From: Bathyarchaeum sp965602795
GTDB taxonomy: Archaea; Thermoproteota; Bathyarchaeia; Bathyarchaeales; Bathyarchaeaceae
NCBI GenBank assembly: GCA_965602795.1
Contig: CBFCZR010000086.1
Coordinates: 1-6,864 of the forward strand
DNA length: 6,864 bases
Direction: 5' to 3'
Below, one piece after another: positions 5,293-6,864 of this stretch (position 1 is its first letter; each line of letters begins with the position of its first letter). The position numbers and the translations under genes were made by a program. Below the pieces are notes generated by a model. That model was not told the origin of the DNA. It did no database searches and saw nothing but the letters and a program-made list of their open reading frames with translations.

Positions 5293-5760
5293 ATGCCCCG
5301 ACTTGTGAAGGGCGGCAAATACGTTTATGGCTGGTCAGAAGTAGACAGCAACGGACGAATCGTGGTTCCCAACGAAGCACTAGAAGAATACGGCTTCAAG
5401 GATACCAGCAAAGTTATTGTGATGTCCGCCAGCAAACGTTCTGGAGGATTTGCCCTAACCACTCCATCCCTGCTAAAGAATTCACAGTTATCAGTGATAT
5501 TAGATAAAAATCCTCAGTTGGCTGGATTTCAGCTGCCTGAAGGCGAAACCGTGACCGTGGGCACAAGGACATACTGCTGGGTCAAACTGAACAGCAAAGG
5601 CGAGTTTTTTGTTCCTGCGGAAACCTTGAAGGCATATGGAGTTAGTCTGGGGGACAGGTTGCTTGTGGGGCGCGGAAGCGGTTTAGCGTTGGCTTTCATT
5701 GCCAAAGGCCCGATAGTTACTGAGGCAAAAAAGCATTCTGGTTTAGCTTTGTTCAAATGA
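5293..5760 (+). CDS. Tandem AbrB/SpoVT-like swapped-hairpin protein
   Basis: Probably a DNA-binding transition-state-type regulator. Seen: two copies of a swapped-hairpin-like unit in one chain, at about 10-55 (GWSEVDSNGRIVVPNEALEEYG) and 92-137 (CWVKLNSKGEFFVPAETLKAYG). Both have the W-x-x-[VL]-[DN]-S-x-G start, the VP turn, an alpha helix ending in YG, and a D-x-[LV] strand. The AbrB family normally works as a dimer of single units, so a tandem chain could form the double-hairpin fold by itself. The second copy has F-F in place of I-V and a GRGSG loop, so the halves have diverged. The 36-residue spacer includes KNSQLSVIL. ATG 5293 has GGTGAAGG just upstream. Divergent from the winged-helix gene. 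Target genes unknown; a membrane or cell-envelope role is not indicated. Confidence 0.9.
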   Translation: MPRLVKGGKYVYGWSEVDSNGRIVVPNEALEEYGFKDTSKVIVMSASKRSGGFALTTPSLLKNSQLSVILDKNPQLAGFQLPEGETVTVGTRTYCWVKLNSKGEFFVPAETLKAYGVSLGDRLLVGRGSGLALAFIAKGPIVTEAKKHSGLALFK

Positions 5761-5774
5761 TAATCCCCAAACGG

Positions 5775-5779
5775 TTTTT
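5775..5779 (+). terminator. Short T-tract after the AbrB-like gene
   Basis: Five T, 15 nt after the stop codon, in CGGTTTTTG. A modest archaeal termination signal without a clear hairpin; some read-through into the 41-aa gene is possible. Confidence 0.3.
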
Positions 5780-5829
5780 GCGTAAAATCTATCTGTGTTA
5801 AGCGCTATTTTGTATAGTGGGGTTTAGGT

Positions 5830-5955
5830 TTGAGGGTGTATTGTTGTCCGGAATGTAGTGGAACTGCGGTTACTTGGAACCGAAAAGTCGGGAAGGCAGT
5901 ATGTGCAAAAGATGGAACTCCAGTCAGCGAATTCAGCTTAGCTACTAAAGGCTAA
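5830..5955 (+). CDS. 41-aa cysteine-containing mini-protein
   Basis: A 41-residue product starting MRVYCCPECSGTAV. It has the knuckle CPEC (C6/C9, with C5 adjacent) and a single further cysteine in VCAKDGTPV (C25), so it looks like a zinc ribbon with an incomplete ligand set: C5, C6, C9 and C25, possibly helped by D28. TTG 5830 is preceded at 7 nt by GTGGGG; GTG 5836 is an alternative start. The frame is open from the start to TAA, and the composition (many V, T, K, G) is protein-like. It lies 69 nt downstream of the AbrB-like gene on the same strand, with no overlap with any other gene. No family is recognised. Shortness and the odd cysteine set limit confidence. Confidence 0.68.
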   Translation: MRVYCCPECSGTAVTWNRKVGKAVCAKDGTPVSEFSLATKG

Positions 5956-5970
5956 CAGGTTCTGCTACAC

Positions 5971-5976
5971 AAAAAA
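5971..5976 (-). terminator. T-tract after the zinc-ribbon coiled-coil gene
   Basis: Six A on the plus strand give T6 on the minus strand, about 65 nt beyond the stop at 6040. Candidate archaeal terminator. A 6-bp hairpin, AATTGT/ACAATT (6022-6041), overlaps the stop and may add to it. Confidence 0.35.
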
Positions 5977-6039
5977 GGATGCTTGTACCTTAGCGGCACA
6001 GTGCTAGCGGTTAGACTGCAAAATTGTTTGATGTGACAA

Positions 6040-6489
6040 TTAGTTTTCTGTCAATTTTTTCAGCAGTTCTGCTTCTTCCCTGAGTGTAGCCACTTCTTCC
6101 TCTAAGACGCTGATCTTTTTTGCTGCTCCCTTCCTAAGTTCGTCCAGTTCAGCCAGCAAACCTGTCTTCTCTTTCTCTAGGGTCTCAAGTTTTTCAATAG
6201 CAACTACCTGAGGTACACTGGACTCATCTGAGAGTTCTTGTGGAGTCAAGTTTTCGGGTTGAATGATCTGTTCTTCTGTTTTCTCGTTTTCAGTATATAC
6301 GGACTCTACTGTTTCTTCGATGGTGAATGATGTGCAGTTGCTTTCTTCTGTTGCGTCTCCGATTTTTGTTAAGCAGTATGGGCAGGCATAGTAGGTTTCT
6401 TTTCTGGGTGCGAACACGAAGTTGGTGACTACAACTGGCTTCTTGACCACTTTTCTGCAGGATCCGCAGATGCAGCTATTATGTTCCAT
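6040..6489 (-). CDS. Zinc-ribbon protein with acidic linker and coiled coil
   Basis: A 149-aa protein in three parts. Residues 4-43 make a zinc ribbon with CGSC (C8/C11, plus C6) and CPYC (C36/C39) around a basic stretch KVVKKPVVVTNF. Residues 45-95 form a low-complexity, Glu/Ser/Thr-rich acidic linker. Residues 97-147 form a clear coiled coil with leucine/valine heptads (LETLEKEKTGLLAELDELR onward). There are no membrane helices and no enzymatic motif. The architecture suggests an adaptor: the ribbon binds one partner and the coiled coil dimerises or binds another. No SD precedes ATG 6489, and a TATA-like AATAATATT is about 33 nt upstream, which fits a leaderless or near-leaderless mRNA. Same strand as the partial gene at 6700, but 210 nt away, so probably a separate transcript. 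Confidence 0.9.
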   Translation of the reverse strand: MEHNSCICGSCRKVVKKPVVVTNFVFAPRKETYYACPYCLTKIGDATEESNCTSFTIEETVESVYTENEKTEEQIIQPENLTPQELSDESSVPQVVAIEKLETLEKEKTGLLAELDELRKGAAKKISVLEEEVATLREEAELLKKLTEN

Positions 6490-6517
6490 TTTTATCGTGT
6501 TATTGAAGGGGGTTCCG

Positions 6518-6526
6518 AATATTATT
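6518..6526 (-). promoter_or_regulatory. TATA-like box of the zinc-ribbon coiled-coil gene
   Basis: The minus strand reads AATAATATT, centred about 33 nt before ATG 6489. At usual archaeal spacing transcription would start around 6495, leaving almost no leader, in line with the missing ribosome site. Confidence 0.45.
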
Positions 6527-6534
6527 GTTTGTTA

Positions 6535-6554
6535 CATACGTGGAAACGTGTATG
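6535..6554 (+). repeat. Hairpin with GAAA loop
   Basis: CATACGTG-GAAA-CGTGTATG can fold, as plus-strand RNA, into an 8-bp stem (two G-U pairs) closed by a GNRA-type tetraloop. It lies just upstream of the TATA-like box of the minus-strand gene, so it may instead be an imperfect DNA palindrome used as a protein-binding site. No transcript on this strand is otherwise supported. Confidence 0.3.
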
Positions 6555-6612
6555 CTTCAGCAATATATCGGTTATCGACTGGTTAATGCTTGAAGCCCTG
6601 ATGGTTTCGCCC

Positions 6613-6618
6613 AAAAAA
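6613..6618 (-). terminator. T-tract after the edge gene
   Basis: Six A on the plus strand give T6 on the minus strand, about 80 nt past the stop of the partial gene (6700). Possible archaeal terminator; no stem precedes it. Confidence 0.28.
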
Positions 6619-6699
6619 TGGTTAGAGCCGCTCTGTGAATTAGGGTTTTCTCTGCTGGTTTTGTGGTTGAAGCCTGTTTAGTGATGTGGTTGCTTGAGG

Positions 6700-6864
6700 C
6701 TAGGCTGCGAACAGTCTCGGGTAAGTCAGATCGTCTTCTATTCGTTTGATGTTCTGTTCGGTTACTCCTAGGTTTCTGAGTAGCCTAAGCAGGTCGTCGA
6801 GGTTGATTATTTTTTTGCAGTCTTGGCACACCCTCAATTCGGCGTAGTATCTGGATATTTTTCC
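6700..6864 (-). CDS. C-terminal part of a CxxC protein (enters from right edge)
   Basis: Only the last 54 residues are inside the window; the minus-strand frame is open from the edge to a TAG at 6700-6702. Seen: YYAELRVCQDCKK with one CxxC pair, then a helical region LDDLLRLLRNLGVTEQNI and an end DDLTYPRLFAA. A second cysteine pair, if the protein is a zinc ribbon, would lie upstream outside the window. The helix-G-V-T-E-helix part faintly resembles the module in the tiny-gene run, but the match is too weak to claim common origin. The frame is supported by its composition and absence of stops; the product is unknown. TTG within YYAELR could in principle be an internal start. Confidence 0.82.
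   Translation of the reverse strand, partial: GKISRYYAELRVCQDCKKIINLDDLLRLLRNLGVTEQNIKRIEDDLTYPRLFAA

Noticed and set aside
6001..6045. Possible tRNA-Cys fragment (CTGCAAA resembling an anticodon loop)
   Set aside because: The flanking bases do not form an anticodon stem, and no T-loop (GGTTCRA) or acceptor stem is present.
6481..6681. 66-codon plus-strand open frame
   Set aside because: It begins over the start of the minus-strand zinc-ribbon gene and runs through its promoter, has no SD, and has an odd composition rich in Trp and Cys. No second line of support was found.

Overview
The window looks like a stretch of archaeal chromosome, most plausibly from an uncultured mesophilic lineage such as Bathyarchaeia. 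The placement is an inference from protein style and gene signals; no marker gene is present. The gene signals are archaeal: A/T-rich TATA-like boxes lie about 25-35 nt upstream of genes, Shine-Dalgarno (SD) sequences such as GAGGTG or AAGGT sit 6-8 nt before starts, TTG and GTG starts are common, and oligo-T tracts replace hairpin terminators. Genes are short and tightly packed, and most encode uncharacterised or loosely classified proteins. The longest gene-free stretch is about 210 nt (6490-6699).

Left part (1-2779). A zinc-ribbon/RDD membrane protein (+) converges on a four-helix membrane protein (-). The latter is divergent from a two-gene unit (+): a zinc-ribbon, charged-linker, two-helix membrane protein, then a GH3/acyl-adenylate-forming protein that stops before the usual C-terminal subdomain. 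The divergent region carries a TATA box framed by a perfect 9-bp inverted repeat.

Middle (2889-3656). A single + gene joins two YegP/DUF1508 repeats to a C-terminal Ig-like beta-sandwich.

Right-middle (3775-4692, -). This is the most unusual part: a compact run of five very small genes (94, 82, 33, 42 and 47 aa) with gaps of 3-8 nt or a 4-nt GTGA overlap, most with a well-placed SD. Three are under 50 aa and are easily missed. Three of the five share a roughly 25-residue helix-G-[IV]-helix module, and the set ends with a mini zinc ribbon. Upstream on the same strand is a coiled-coil/winged-helix regulator (4776-5192), divergent from a tandem AbrB/SpoVT-like swapped-hairpin protein (5293-5760). 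The region between those two genes has nested inverted repeats, and a 10-mer from it recurs upstream of the tiny-gene run. These facts suggest, but do not prove, that the two regulators and the tiny genes form one regulatory neighbourhood.

Right end (5830-6864). A 41-aa cysteine-containing mini-protein (+) is followed by two minus-strand genes: a zinc-ribbon plus coiled-coil protein, probably from a near-leaderless transcript, and the C-terminal 54 residues of a CxxC protein that enters from the right edge. Six of the fifteen genes carry CxxC pairs, so small zinc-binding proteins are a theme. No rRNA, tRNA, CRISPR array, transposase or attachment site was recognised.
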